DNA from: Prevotella sp.
GTDB lineage: Bacteria; Bacteroidota; Bacteroidia; Bacteroidales; Bacteroidaceae
NCBI GenBank assembly: GCA_020026195.1
Contig: JAHHQW010000032.1
Location: 1-27,316 of the forward strand
DNA length: 27,316 nucleotides
Direction: 5' to 3'
The notes under the pieces were generated by a model. The model was not told the DNA's origin and did no database searches. It saw nothing but the letters and a program-made list of their open reading frames with translations. Numbering within the stretch: position 1 is the first letter of the stretch; each line of letters opens with the position of its first letter. Of the stretch, positions 16,201-23,603 are shown piece after piece. The translations under genes and the position numbers were made by a program.

Positions 16201-16623
16201 ACCCATCTTTTCTGTAAGTTCGCGCCATTCAGCAGTGAACTTCATGACGTTCTCGCGGCATTTCTTGTTATAGTCCTCAATAGAAATTTTAGAGCCAATG
16301 TCGACTTTAGTAATGCCAAGTTCCTTTTCTACGCCGAGTTCCACGGGAAGTCCGTGAGTATCCCAGCCAGCCTTACGATGAACCTGGAATCCCTTCATCG
16401 TCTTATATCTGTTGAATGTATCCTTGATTGTTCTGGCAAGCACATGGTGAATACCAGGGTGACCGTTAGCTGATGGAGGTCCTTCGAAAAATACAAACTG
16501 CGGACAACCTTCGCGTTCGGTTATTGATTTATGGAACACATCGTTCTTGTTCCATTCTGCTAATACTTCGTTGTTTGTAAGGGTTAGATTTAATCCCTTA
16601 TATTCGGCAAATTTCTCAGCCAT
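13201..16623 (-). CDS. ileS: isoleucyl-tRNA synthetase, long eukaryote-like type
   Basis: Charges tRNA-Ile with isoleucine. The 1140-aa chain has the class I HIGH-type motif at 55-60 (HPGIHH), an editing (CP1) domain at about 190-400 including 'AWTTTPWT' (233-240), 'DQTRGWFF' (651-658), and the KMSKS-type loop KMSKR at 689-693. An anticodon-binding domain and a DUF5915-like C-terminal region ('LTDELVREGMARELINRIQKLRKENGFEITDRI') follow. Size and motifs place it in the IleRS2 group, which is generally less sensitive to mupirocin; that is knowledge of the group, not shown here. First gene of the ileS-dksA-lspA-lipoprotein-small protein run. Intact and of usual length. Confidence 0.98.
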   Translation of the reverse strand: MAEKFAEYKGLNLTLTNNEVLAEWNKNDVFHKSITEREGCPQFVFFEGPPSANGHPGIHHVLARTIKDTFNRYKTMKGFQVHRKAGWDTHGLPVELGVEKELGITKVDIGSKISIEDYNKKCRENVMKFTAEWRELTEKMGYWVDLDHPYVTYENKYMETLWWLLKQFYNKGLLYKGYTIQPYSPAAGTGLSSHELNQPGCYRDVKDTTITAQFEITDPKPEMTGWGKPYFIAWTTTPWTLAANAALCVGPKIDYVAIQTFNAYTGEPITVIMAEPRVSAYFDKKGENADFDSYKKGDKIIPYKVIAHYKGTDLENMHYEQLMPWIKPMSEGAFKVILGDYVTTEDGTGIVHIAPNFGADDANVAKKAGVPAIVLINKKGETRPIVDLQGKYYTIDSLDEDFVNKYINKEGWGQFAGRYVKNAYDDTLTDKDETLDVSLCMFLKGNNQAFKIEKHTHNYPHCWRTDKPVLYYPLDSWFIRSTAGRDRMVELNKTINWKPESTGTGRFGNWLENLNDWNLSRSRFWGTPLPVWTDEDGNTKCIGSLEELYNEIEKAVAAGVMKSNPMKDKGFVPGDYSQENYEKIDMHRPYVDNIILVSDSGKPMKRETDLIDVWFDSGSMPYAQIHYPFENKEMVDSNKAFPADFINEGVDQTRGWFFTLHAIATMIFDNVAYKNVISTGLVLDATGEKMSKRKGNVVNPFEALEQYGTDAVRFYMITNSSPWDNLKYDGKGVEDVCKKFFGTLYNTYSFFSLYANVDGFDYSQEEVPVAERPEIDRWILSTLNTLVKNVDAALADFEPTKAGRMIDTFVSDDLSNWYVRLNRKRFWGKEMSKDKLSAYQTLYICLETVAKLLAPFSPFYADRLYMDLIKVTKRDNVCSVHLSKFPVADEKVIDKDLEARMEMAQKVTSMILALRRKVNIKVRQPLQCIMIPAIDETQRKHIEAVEDLILGEVNVKELKFVESSNVLVKKVKPDFRKMGKKFGKLMKSVAAQLAECSQEQIAELEKNGTLALDVNGENLTIDVADVEIISEDIPGWLVANEGNLTVALEVELTDELVREGMARELINRIQKLRKENGFEITDRINVTITPNDQARNAVEGFGEYIMTQVLADSLALEENDGIKVEFDDFSLNIKLEKSNI

Positions 16624-16664
16624 ATTTGTACCTAATTTGTTTTTTACATTATTAATTTAGTGCG

Positions 16665-16693
16665 CAAAGGTAACAAATATATGTGATAACAAA
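16665..16693 (-). promoter_or_regulatory. promoter of ileS operon
   Basis: TACCTTTG (16672-16665) on the minus strand with TTTG (16693-16690) 17 bases upstream. The -7 box matches well; the spacing is slightly shorter than the usual 19-21. It gives a leader of about 35 bases. An AT-only palindrome TTTTAATATTAAAA (16697-16710) lies just upstream. Confidence 0.55.
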
Positions 16694-16757
16694 GAATTTT
16701 AATATTAAAAGCTATAAAAATGTTTGTATTTCAGGGGATAAGATAAATACTTGTATG

Positions 16758-17606
16758 TTATTTTCTTGTCTGTTCGGCAGCAAATTTCGCTCCTAATTTA
16801 AAGCCTTCCTCATACAGGTCTTCCAGATTCTTTGTGTTTCTGTCCAATCTCTTTACCTGCATCGGACGTTCCGGGCGGATGCATATAACTTTGCCCTCTT
16901 CCTCAAGACGTTCTACAAGTTCAAGCTGATCGTTATATGCCTTGCACCTGCGACTGAGTACCACTCTGAGTCGTGGATATTTCCTATATATAAAATGTGG
17001 AATTTTATGATCATTCTCGGTACTTCTGTAACCGCGGTTTCGTGTGAGTACCAGCACATTCGTGGGATGTCCTGTCTCCATGGCACGTATTACGGGAATG
17101 CTGTCCACTATTCCTCCGTCGAGCATCGGAATACCGTCTACATTTACCATTTCGCTTACATAAGGCAGACTGCTGCTTGCCTTTACTATCTCTGTCAGAC
17201 GCTTTTTATCCTTCTTTTCGCTTAAATAACAAGCTCTTCCGCTTATGCAGTCGGTCGTTACCATCTCAAAAACGGAGTCGCTGTTAAAAAATGCATCATA
17301 GTCAAAAGGAATTAACGATTCAGGAAAATCATAATAAAGCAGTTTCCTGTCGACAATACTTTTCTGAGTAATTAGATTTTTGAGTCCTACATAGTCGTAA
17401 CGGTCAAGATAATCGATGTTGGAAATTCTTGCTCTGCGAGGCTGATGACTCATGTAAGACAGGCCGTTACAGGCACCGGCAGATACGGCGACGACATATT
17501 TGAAATATAAATTATACTTCATAAATCCGTCTAAAACACCACTCGTAAAAACGCCTCTCATGCCTCCTCCTTCGAGTACGAGTCCTGTATTTCTTCCTAT
17601 CTGCAT
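16758..17606 (-). CDS. YjjU-like cytosolic patatin phospholipase
   Basis: A 282-aa patatin-fold hydrolase without a signal peptide. The oxyanion loop is GGGMRG (13-18), the nucleophile elbow AVSAG has Ser42, and the dyad Asp163 is in DGG ('MLDGGIVDSIPV'). The first Gly of the usual GXSXG is replaced by Ala. The order of motifs, the 'SSSLPYV' block and the C-terminal 'KVICIRPERPMQVKRLDRNTKNLEDLYEEGFKLG' segment match the E. coli YjjU subgroup of patatin-like proteins. Probable esterase or phospholipase; substrate unknown. Divergent from the Xaa-Pro aminopeptidase gene, with a 97-base shared intergenic region. Confidence 0.88.
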   Translation of the reverse strand: MQIGRNTGLVLEGGGMRGVFTSGVLDGFMKYNLYFKYVVAVSAGACNGLSYMSHQPRRARISNIDYLDRYDYVGLKNLITQKSIVDRKLLYYDFPESLIPFDYDAFFNSDSVFEMVTTDCISGRACYLSEKKDKKRLTEIVKASSSLPYVSEMVNVDGIPMLDGGIVDSIPVIRAMETGHPTNVLVLTRNRGYRSTENDHKIPHFIYRKYPRLRVVLSRRCKAYNDQLELVERLEEEGKVICIRPERPMQVKRLDRNTKNLEDLYEEGFKLGAKFAAEQTRK

Positions 17607-17630
17607 TGTTATTTTTTATTTTTTTAATTG

Positions 17631-17638
17631 CAAAGATA
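17631..17638 (-). promoter_or_regulatory. -7 box for YjjU-like gene
   Basis: TATCTTTG on the minus strand, 24 bases before the ATG. It is the mirror image of the -7 box of the divergent gene at 17661-17668. Confidence 0.55.
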
Positions 17639-17660
17639 GTGAATAATCATATATTATATA

Positions 17661-17668
17661 TATCTTTG
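17661..17668 (+). promoter_or_regulatory. -7 box for Xaa-Pro aminopeptidase gene
   Basis: TATCTTTG on the plus strand, 35 bases before the ATG. Only 22 bases separate it from the opposing -7 box, so the two promoters probably compete. No -33 TTTG is visible for either. Confidence 0.55.
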
Positions 17669-17703
17669 TGGCCTAAAATTAAACTTAAATTATTATTTGC
17701 ACT

Positions 17704-19101
17704 ATGTTTGATAAAGCAACTTACGTTCGTCGCCGTGGAGAACTTAAAAAATTAGTAAATAACGGCATCATCGTATTATTTGGTAATAATGAAGCACCGG
17801 CTAACTGTCCGGCAAATACATATCACCCCTTCCGTCAGGACTCTTCATTCTTGTATTACTACGGACTTGAAAGAGATGGTCTCGTAGGTGTAATTGATCT
17901 TGACGAGAACAAGGAATACCTTATCGGAAACGATATTGACATTGACGACATCGTATGGTTTGGCTCTGTAGAAAGTGTTAAGGAAATGGCAGAAATGGTA
18001 GGTGTAGAGAATTCAGCTCCTATGAGCGAACTCGACAACATCTGCAAGAAAGCCCTCAAGGCTGGTCGTAAGGTTCATTTCCTGCCTCCTTATCGTTTCG
18101 ATACACAGATTCAGATATTTGACTTGTTAGGCATACATCCTTCAAAGCAGAAGGAAGAGGCATCACTCGAACTCATCAAGGCTGTTATCAAGATGCGTTC
18201 TACAAAGGAACAGCAGGAAATCGAGCAGCTTGAAGATGCAGCAACAATTGGTTACAAGATGCACTCTACAGCAATGCGTCTTGCAAAACCGGGTGTTACA
18301 GAACAATACATCGCAGGTGTAATCGGTGGTATTGCAGAGTCTTACGGTACAAAGGTAAGTTTCTCTACAATCCTTTCACAGCATGGTGAAATCATGCACG
18401 GAGCACCCAGCAGCAGAGCACTTGAGTCAGGACGTCTCGTACTTTGTGACGCAGGTGGTGAGAATGCAATGCACTACTGCTCAGATAACACACGTACATA
18501 TCCTGTAAACGGAAAGTTCACACAGCGTCAGCTCGATATCTATAACATTGTAAAGGACTGTCACGATCTTGCACTTAAGATTTCTAAGCCCGGTATCAAG
18601 TATTATGACGTACACATGGATATCTGCCGTCTTATGACAGACAGACTGAAAGAACTCGGACTGATGAAGGGTGATACAGAAGAAGCAGTACGCGCAGGCG
18701 CACATGCAATGTTCCTCCCTCACGGACTCGGTCACATGATGGGTATTGACGTTCACGATATGGAAGCTCTCGGACAGTGCTATGTAGGTTTCGATGATGA
18801 AATCCAGCCTTCAACACAGTTTGGTACAGGCAGTCTCCGTATGGGCCGTCGCCTTCAGGAAGGTTTCGTAGTAACCGACGAGCCGGGTATCTATTTCATA
18901 CCTCAGCTTATCGACGAATGGAAGGCAAAGGGACACAATGCAGAGTTCCTGAACTTCGATAAGATTGAGACATACAAGGACTTCGGTGGTATTCGTATTG
19001 AGGATGATATCCTTATTACAAAGGACGGATGCAGATTCGTAGGAAAAGAGATTGTTCCTTACGAGCCCGCTGAAATCGAAGAATATATGAAAAACAATTA
19101 A
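17704..19101 (+). CDS. pepP: Xaa-Pro aminopeptidase (M24B)
   Basis: Metallopeptidase that removes the N-terminal residue preceding proline. In the 465-aa chain, an AMP_N domain (about 1-130, with 'YYYGLERDGLVGVIDLDENKEYL') precedes the pita-bread catalytic domain. All five metal ligands of the family are present: Asp249, Asp261 ('DAGGENAMHYCSDNTRT'), His344 (HGLGHMMG), Glu393 (TDEPGIYF) and Glu433 (GGIRIEDD). There is no signal peptide, so it is cytosolic. The exported C1 peptidase gene begins 30 bases downstream on the same strand without a terminator between, so the two are probably co-transcribed. Confidence 0.95.
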   Translation: MFDKATYVRRRGELKKLVNNGIIVLFGNNEAPANCPANTYHPFRQDSSFLYYYGLERDGLVGVIDLDENKEYLIGNDIDIDDIVWFGSVESVKEMAEMVGVENSAPMSELDNICKKALKAGRKVHFLPPYRFDTQIQIFDLLGIHPSKQKEEASLELIKAVIKMRSTKEQQEIEQLEDAATIGYKMHSTAMRLAKPGVTEQYIAGVIGGIAESYGTKVSFSTILSQHGEIMHGAPSSRALESGRLVLCDAGGENAMHYCSDNTRTYPVNGKFTQRQLDIYNIVKDCHDLALKISKPGIKYYDVHMDICRLMTDRLKELGLMKGDTEEAVRAGAHAMFLPHGLGHMMGIDVHDMEALGQCYVGFDDEIQPSTQFGTGSLRMGRRLQEGFVVTDEPGIYFIPQLIDEWKAKGHNAEFLNFDKIETYKDFGGIRIEDDILITKDGCRFVGKEIVPYEPAEIEEYMKNN

Positions 19102-19131
19102 TCTATCACATAATAACATTTATAATCAGTA

Positions 19132-20349
19132 ATGAAAAAAGTATTATTATTCGCTTTGCTCGCTTGCATGACACTCGGAGCAAACGCTAAACCTAAGAAA
19201 AAGGAAGTAAAGGATGAAGGTTACAAGTTTACAATCGTAAAGGAGAACCCCATCACATCAATCAAAAACCAGAACCGTGCAGGTACATGCTGGTGCTATT
19301 CAGGTCTTGGCTTTATTGAAGCAGAACTTCTGAGAATGGGTAAGGGTGAATACGACCTGTCAGAAATGTTCATTGTACACAACACTTACATGGACCGTGC
19401 AAAGAAGGCTATCCGCACTCACGGAGATGTTTCTTTCGCTCAGGGTGGTTCTTTCTATGATGTAATCTATGGTATGGAGCATCACGGACTTGTTCCCGAA
19501 TCAGAGATGCGTCCTGGTGTAATGTACGGTGACTCTTTGAGCGACCACATGGAACTCTCTGCACTTGCAGATCCTATGGTAGCTGCTATAGCAAAGGGCA
19601 AGCACAGCAAACTCCAGACAAACAAGGACGGCGAACTCCTCTGCACAAAGGCTATCGAAGCTGTTCACGACATCTATCTTGGCAAGTGTCCTGAGAAGTT
19701 CACATACAATGGCAAGGAATACACACCGAAGTCATTCTATGAGTCAACAGGTCTGAAGGCAAGTGATTACATTTCACTTACATCTTATACACATCATCCT
19801 TTCTACAGCAAGTTCGCTCTTGAGATTCAGGACAACTGGCGCTGGGGTGAGTCTTACAACCTTCCTATCGACGAATTCATGGAAGTATTCGACAACGCAA
19901 TTGACAACGGTTACACAGTAGCTTGGGGTTCAGACGTTAGCGAAAAGGGCTTCAACCGTTTCGGTCTCGCTGTTATGCCTGACGTAAAGGCAGCTCGCGA
20001 AATGGGTTCTGATATGGCACACTGGCTCAAGATGTCTGCATCTGAGAAGAACGCAGCAATGGAGAAACTTTACACAACTCCTCAGCCTCAGAAGATCTGC
20101 ACACAGGAAGAGCGTCAGAAGGCTTACGACAACTTCGAGACAACTGATGACCACGGTATGCTTATCTACGGTAAGGCAAAGGATCAGCTCGGCAACGAGT
20201 TCTACATGGTAAAGAACTCTTGGGGTAACGCTGGTGCTTACGAAGGTGTATGGTATGCATCTAAGGCATTCGTTCGTTACAAGACAATGAACATCGTTGT
20301 TCACAAGGATGCTATTCCTGCTGCTATCCGCGCTAAACTCGGTATCTAA
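19132..20349 (+). CDS. exported C1-family peptidase, bleomycin-hydrolase-like (copy 1)
   Basis: A 405-aa papain-fold peptidase of the PepC/bleomycin hydrolase group. A signal peptide (MKKVLLFALLACMTLGANA) is probably cut after Ala19. The catalytic set is Gln47 and Cys53 in 'KNQNRAGTCWCYSG', His in 'TTDDHGMLIYG' and Asn in 'VKNSWG'. Cytosolic PepC is normally unexported; here the signal peptide points to the periplasm or beyond, giving aminopeptidase-type peptide breakdown there. The 'LLAC' in the signal peptide resembles a lipobox, but the paralog has Phe at that place, so lipidation is doubtful. Directly follows pepP and ends at a terminator. Confidence 0.9.
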   Translation: MKKVLLFALLACMTLGANAKPKKKEVKDEGYKFTIVKENPITSIKNQNRAGTCWCYSGLGFIEAELLRMGKGEYDLSEMFIVHNTYMDRAKKAIRTHGDVSFAQGGSFYDVIYGMEHHGLVPESEMRPGVMYGDSLSDHMELSALADPMVAAIAKGKHSKLQTNKDGELLCTKAIEAVHDIYLGKCPEKFTYNGKEYTPKSFYESTGLKASDYISLTSYTHHPFYSKFALEIQDNWRWGESYNLPIDEFMEVFDNAIDNGYTVAWGSDVSEKGFNRFGLAVMPDVKAAREMGSDMAHWLKMSASEKNAAMEKLYTTPQPQKICTQEERQKAYDNFETTDDHGMLIYGKAKDQLGNEFYMVKNSWGNAGAYEGVWYASKAFVRYKTMNIVVHKDAIPAAIRAKLGI

Positions 20350-20370
20350 TATTTAAATTAGGATATCTTC

Positions 20371-20406
20371 AATCGGGGAACATTTATTTGTTTCCCGATT
20401 TTTTTA
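20371..20406 (+). terminator. terminator after first C1 peptidase
   Basis: A 12-bp stem with one G-T wobble, AATCGGGGAACA (20371-20382) with 20389-20400, loop TTTATT, then a run of T to 20406. It lies 21 bases after the stop codon and separates the two paralogs into different transcripts. Confidence 0.88.
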
Positions 20407-20504
20407 TCCCTTATGATAACAGGGCTTCTTTTTAGTTTTAATATCTGTTATAACTTTATGTATCTTTATTCCGTCGTAACGTTATGATAATAGAACAATA
20501 ATAT

Positions 20505-20512
20505 TATCTTTG
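20505..20512 (+). promoter_or_regulatory. -7 box for second C1 peptidase
   Basis: TATCTTTG, 51 bases before the ATG of the second paralog, in the 214-base gap between the two peptidase genes. A clear -33 TTTG is not visible. Together with the preceding terminator it argues for independent expression of copy 2. Confidence 0.55.
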
Positions 20513-20563
20513 CAGCTGAGTTGAACTTAAATTGCATTTAATCAATAAAAACAATAAAGCCAA

Positions 20564-21781
20564 ATGAAAAAAGTATTATTATTGGGTCTTATGGCATTCA
20601 TGGCACTTGGTATGGATGCAAAACCTAAGAAGAAAGAAGTAAAGGACGAAGGTTATAAGTTTACTATTGTAAAGGAAAATCCTATTACATCGATTAAGAA
20701 CCAGAACCGTGCCGGTACTTGCTGGTGCTATTCAGGAATGGCAATGCTTGAGTCTGAACTCCTGCGTATGGGTAAGGGCGACATCGACCTGTCAGAAATG
20801 TATATCGTGTATAATACCTATCTCGACCGTGCCGACAAGGCAGTACGTACCCACGGCGACGTATCATTCAGTCAGGGAGGAGCCACAGAAGACGTACTCT
20901 ACGGTATGAAGCACTATGGACTCGTACCCGAGGAAGTAATGCGTCCCGGTGTTATGTATGGCGATTCACTCAGCGACCATGGCGAACTCTCAGCCCTTAC
21001 GGATGCGATGGTAGCTGCCATAGCAAAGGGCAAGCACAGCAAGTTACAGACAGATAAGGACGGCAATCTTCTTTATAAGAAAGCCATTGCTGCCGTTCAT
21101 AAGGTATACCTCGGAGAAGCTCCAGAAAAGTTTACTTACAAAGGCAAGGAATACACACCGCAGTCATTCTATAAGGCAACAGGTCTTGATGATGAAGAAT
21201 ATATCTCACTTACATCATTCACACACCATCCCTTCTACGAGCCTTTCGTAATCGAAGTAGAGGACAACTGGCGCTGGTCTAAGTCATATAACCTGCCTAT
21301 CGACGAACTGATGGAAGTATTCGACTATGCCATTGACAACGGATACACAATAGCATGGGGCTCTGACGTAAGCGAAAAAGGTTTCAACCGTTACGGTCTC
21401 GGAGTATTACCCGACGTAAAGGCAGCACGCGAGATGGGTTCTGATATGGCACACTGGCTCAAGATGTCAGCATCAGAGAAGAACGAGGCAATGGAGAAAC
21501 TCTATACAACACCGCAGCCCCAGAAGATTTGCACACAGGAAGAACGTCAGCTCGGTTACGATAACTTTGAGACAACCGATGACCACGGTATGCTTATCTA
21601 CGGAAAGGCAAAGGACCAGTTAGGCAACGAGTTCTATATGGTAAAGAACTCATGGGGCGAGGCTGGTACATATAAGGGAATATGGTATGTTTCTAAGGCA
21701 TTTGCCCGTTACAAGACTATGAACATTACCCTTAATAAGAAAGCCATTCCTGCTGAAATTCTTGCAAAACTTGGTATTTAA
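20564..21781 (+). CDS. exported C1-family peptidase, bleomycin-hydrolase-like (copy 2)
   Basis: Second 405-aa paralog, colinear with the preceding gene without internal gaps. Its signal peptide is MKKVLLLGLMAFMALGMDA, and it has the same Gln47/Cys53 motif and the same His and Asn motifs. The residue 20-57 segment is identical in both proteins while the DNA differs at many synonymous sites, which indicates an old duplication kept by selection, not a recent copy. Differences cluster between residues 58 and 260 ('MAMLESELLRMGKGDIDL', 'LDDEEYISLTSFTHHPFYEPFVIEVEDNWRW'), where substrate preference could have shifted. It has its own promoter and terminator. Confidence 0.9.
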   Translation: MKKVLLLGLMAFMALGMDAKPKKKEVKDEGYKFTIVKENPITSIKNQNRAGTCWCYSGMAMLESELLRMGKGDIDLSEMYIVYNTYLDRADKAVRTHGDVSFSQGGATEDVLYGMKHYGLVPEEVMRPGVMYGDSLSDHGELSALTDAMVAAIAKGKHSKLQTDKDGNLLYKKAIAAVHKVYLGEAPEKFTYKGKEYTPQSFYKATGLDDEEYISLTSFTHHPFYEPFVIEVEDNWRWSKSYNLPIDELMEVFDYAIDNGYTIAWGSDVSEKGFNRYGLGVLPDVKAAREMGSDMAHWLKMSASEKNEAMEKLYTTPQPQKICTQEERQLGYDNFETTDDHGMLIYGKAKDQLGNEFYMVKNSWGEAGTYKGIWYVSKAFARYKTMNITLNKKAIPAEILAKLGI

Positions 21782-21803
21782 GACAGCATAAAAACTTTTT
21801 AAG

Positions 21804-21854
21804 ATAGGGGAGAGACGTACCTTCCGAGAAACGTCGCTTCCCTATTTTGTTTTC
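21804..21854 (+). terminator. terminator after second C1 peptidase
   Basis: A 15-bp stem with one mismatch and one wobble (21804-21818 with 21831-21845), a 12-nt loop and a following TTTTGTTTTC. It lies 22 bases after the stop and 17 bases before the AlkD-like start codon. Confidence 0.82.
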
Positions 21855-21871
21855 ATATAAATCGTTGATAG

Positions 21872-22564
21872 ATGAGCAGAGTTGAAAAATACGTAGAAGA
21901 CAGCCTCTTTGCACTTGCCGATGCGAAGTATAAAGTCTTTCATCAGTCACTTATTCCCACGGTACACCCCGACAGAGTCATCGGAGTGCGTACTCCGCAG
22001 TTAAGAAAGTTTGCCAAAACCTTTGGCAAAACCGACAGTGCCGAAGAGTTTATCAGCATTCTTCCACATAAGTATTACGAAGAAGACAATCTCCACGCAT
22101 TCCTCATAGAACAGATAAAAGACTTTGACAGATGTATTCGACAGCTCGATAAATTTCTTCCCTACGTAAACAACTGGGCAACCTGCGACATGATGTCCCC
22201 GAAGATATTCTCAGCCAATCTGCCACGTCTCAGCACAGAGGTAGACCGGTGGTTAGCATCAGAACATATCTACGAAGTACGTTTCGGCATAATCACACTC
22301 ATGCGCCATTACCTTGATGAGGCTTTCGACGATACAGTAATCCACAGAGTATTATCGGTACAGTCAGACGAATATTACATAAATATGGCACGCGCATGGT
22401 TCTTTGCCACAGCCCTCATAAACCATTACGAAGAAATATGTACGCTGCTTCGTGAAAACACCTTAGACACCTTCACCCACAATAAGACGATACAGAAAGC
22501 AATAGAAAGCTACCGCATAACAAAAGAACAGAAGACACAGCTTAAAGAGTTAAGGCGCAGATAA
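21872..22564 (+). CDS. DNA alkylation repair protein, AlkD-like
   Basis: A 230-aa all-helical protein of the AlkD (HEAT-like repeat) DNA glycosylase family, which removes N3- and N7-alkylated bases without flipping the base. Recognisable blocks are 'VIGVRTPQLRKFAKTFGK' (about 35-52), 'LPYVNNWATCDMMSP' (about 95-109), 'EHIYEVRFGIITLMRHYLDEAF' and 'NMARAWFFATALIN', typical of the family. The length is normal. It starts 17 bases after a terminator and no -7 box is obvious, so it may depend on read-through or an unrecognised promoter. Acts in the cytoplasm. Faces the men operon across a shared terminator. Confidence 0.88.
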   Translation: MSRVEKYVEDSLFALADAKYKVFHQSLIPTVHPDRVIGVRTPQLRKFAKTFGKTDSAEEFISILPHKYYEEDNLHAFLIEQIKDFDRCIRQLDKFLPYVNNWATCDMMSPKIFSANLPRLSTEVDRWLASEHIYEVRFGIITLMRHYLDEAFDDTVIHRVLSVQSDEYYINMARAWFFATALINHYEEICTLLRENTLDTFTHNKTIQKAIESYRITKEQKTQLKELRRR

Positions 22565-22567
22565 TAA

Positions 22568-22610
22568 TAAAAGCGTACCGGATGCCAGCCGGCATACCAG
22601 TACGCTTTTA
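22568..22610. terminator. bidirectional terminator, alkD-like / men operon
   Basis: An outer stem TAAAAGCGTAC (22568-22578) pairs with 22600-22610, and an inner ATGCC/GGCAT (22582-22586, 22591-22595) extends it around AGCC. A- and T-rich flanks on both sides suit both strands. It sits between two convergent genes. Confidence 0.88.
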
Positions 22611-22631
22611 AATATTTATATAATTATGATA

Positions 22632-23603
22632 TTATATTTCTTCAGCCATCCTTTCAGCCACTGCACGCGACGGCTTGCCAGTTTCAGTGGTAGGAATTTC
22701 GCAAACCCTGTGAATCAGTTTCGGACATTCATACTTTGAAAGCACCCTTGAGCACACCTCCTTAATATCCCCGATATTATCCGAACACACAAGCAGAACC
22801 ACAATCTCCCCAAACTTACCGTCCTTCTTCTTCGTAATTATGAACGGACATTTGAGAACAGGTTTCAGTTTAGCCTCAATGTCCTCGATATGAAGTTTGA
22901 TGCCCCCGCTGTCAATTACATTATCCTTACGACCGATAATCCTGAACCGTCTGCCATCATCCGAGAACTCAGCAATGTCGTTAGTCTTTAAAGAATGATT
23001 GCACACCTCAGGCGCATCAATCACAAGACACCCGTCGTCAGCAAGCGATACACTCACGCTGTCAAACGGAGAATAATAATCGTCAGCATCATTACCGCTC
23101 AGTCTGCGTAAGGCAATGTGCGATAACGTCTCGGTCATACCATAAGTACTCCATACTGCATTCGGAAACGAACGCAGCTCACGCGCCATGTCAGCATCAA
23201 TGGCACCGCCTCCAATGATAAGATGCTTTATGGAACGCAGTTTCTCCAGTTCCTCAGGCACCTGCATAGAGTTGAACACCTGAATAGGAACCATAGCAGC
23301 AAACGTAGGAACCACATCAATATCCTTCAGCGGATGTCCCGACGGCTTCACGTCTATGAGACGCAGTTTACGTTCGATGCTCCGCACCACCACCATCTTA
23401 CCGGCAATATAATCCAGAGGCATACACAGCAGCGCACTGTCACCCTCCTTCAGTCCAAGAAAGTCACACGTAATACGCGCACTTGCCAGCATTCTGCGCT
23501 TCTCCACCATCATAGGCTTAGGTTTGCCCGTAGAACCGCTCGTATGCACGAGAACACAGTCAGAAGCGTTATTCCATTCCTCTAAGAATTCGGAGAGAAC
23601 CAT
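22632..23603 (-). CDS. menE: o-succinylbenzoate-CoA ligase (short form)
   Basis: Activates o-succinylbenzoate to its CoA thioester with ATP, in menaquinone synthesis. The 323-aa protein is an ANL-family adenylating enzyme with the P-loop TSGSTGKPK (21-29), 'YGMTETLSHIALR', the hinge region 'FRIIGRKDNVIDSGGIKLHIEDIE' and the C-terminal catalytic Lys310 in 'TETGKPSR'. It is much shorter than the ~450-aa E. coli enzyme because about 100 N-terminal residues are absent, as in other Bacteroidetes MenE proteins. Its start overlaps the menC stop by 22 bases. Last gene of the operon. Confidence 0.92.
   Translation of the reverse strand: MVLSEFLEEWNNASDCVLVHTSGSTGKPKPMMVEKRRMLASARITCDFLGLKEGDSALLCMPLDYIAGKMVVVRSIERKLRLIDVKPSGHPLKDIDVVPTFAAMVPIQVFNSMQVPEELEKLRSIKHLIIGGGAIDADMARELRSFPNAVWSTYGMTETLSHIALRRLSGNDADDYYSPFDSVSVSLADDGCLVIDAPEVCNHSLKTNDIAEFSDDGRRFRIIGRKDNVIDSGGIKLHIEDIEAKLKPVLKCPFIITKKKDGKFGEIVVLLVCSDNIGDIKEVCSRVLSKYECPKLIHRVCEIPTTETGKPSRAVAERMAEEI

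Noticed and set aside
19132..19188. Possible lipobox (LLAC) in the first C1 peptidase
   Set aside because: The hydrophobic stretch before the Cys is short, the -2 residue is Leu, and the paralog has Phe in place of the Cys while keeping a type I cleavage site.
20410..20490. Repeated TTATGATAA motif in the gap between the C1 peptidases
   Set aside because: Only two short AT-rich copies at irregular spacing (near 20412 and 20482); easily chance in such sequence.
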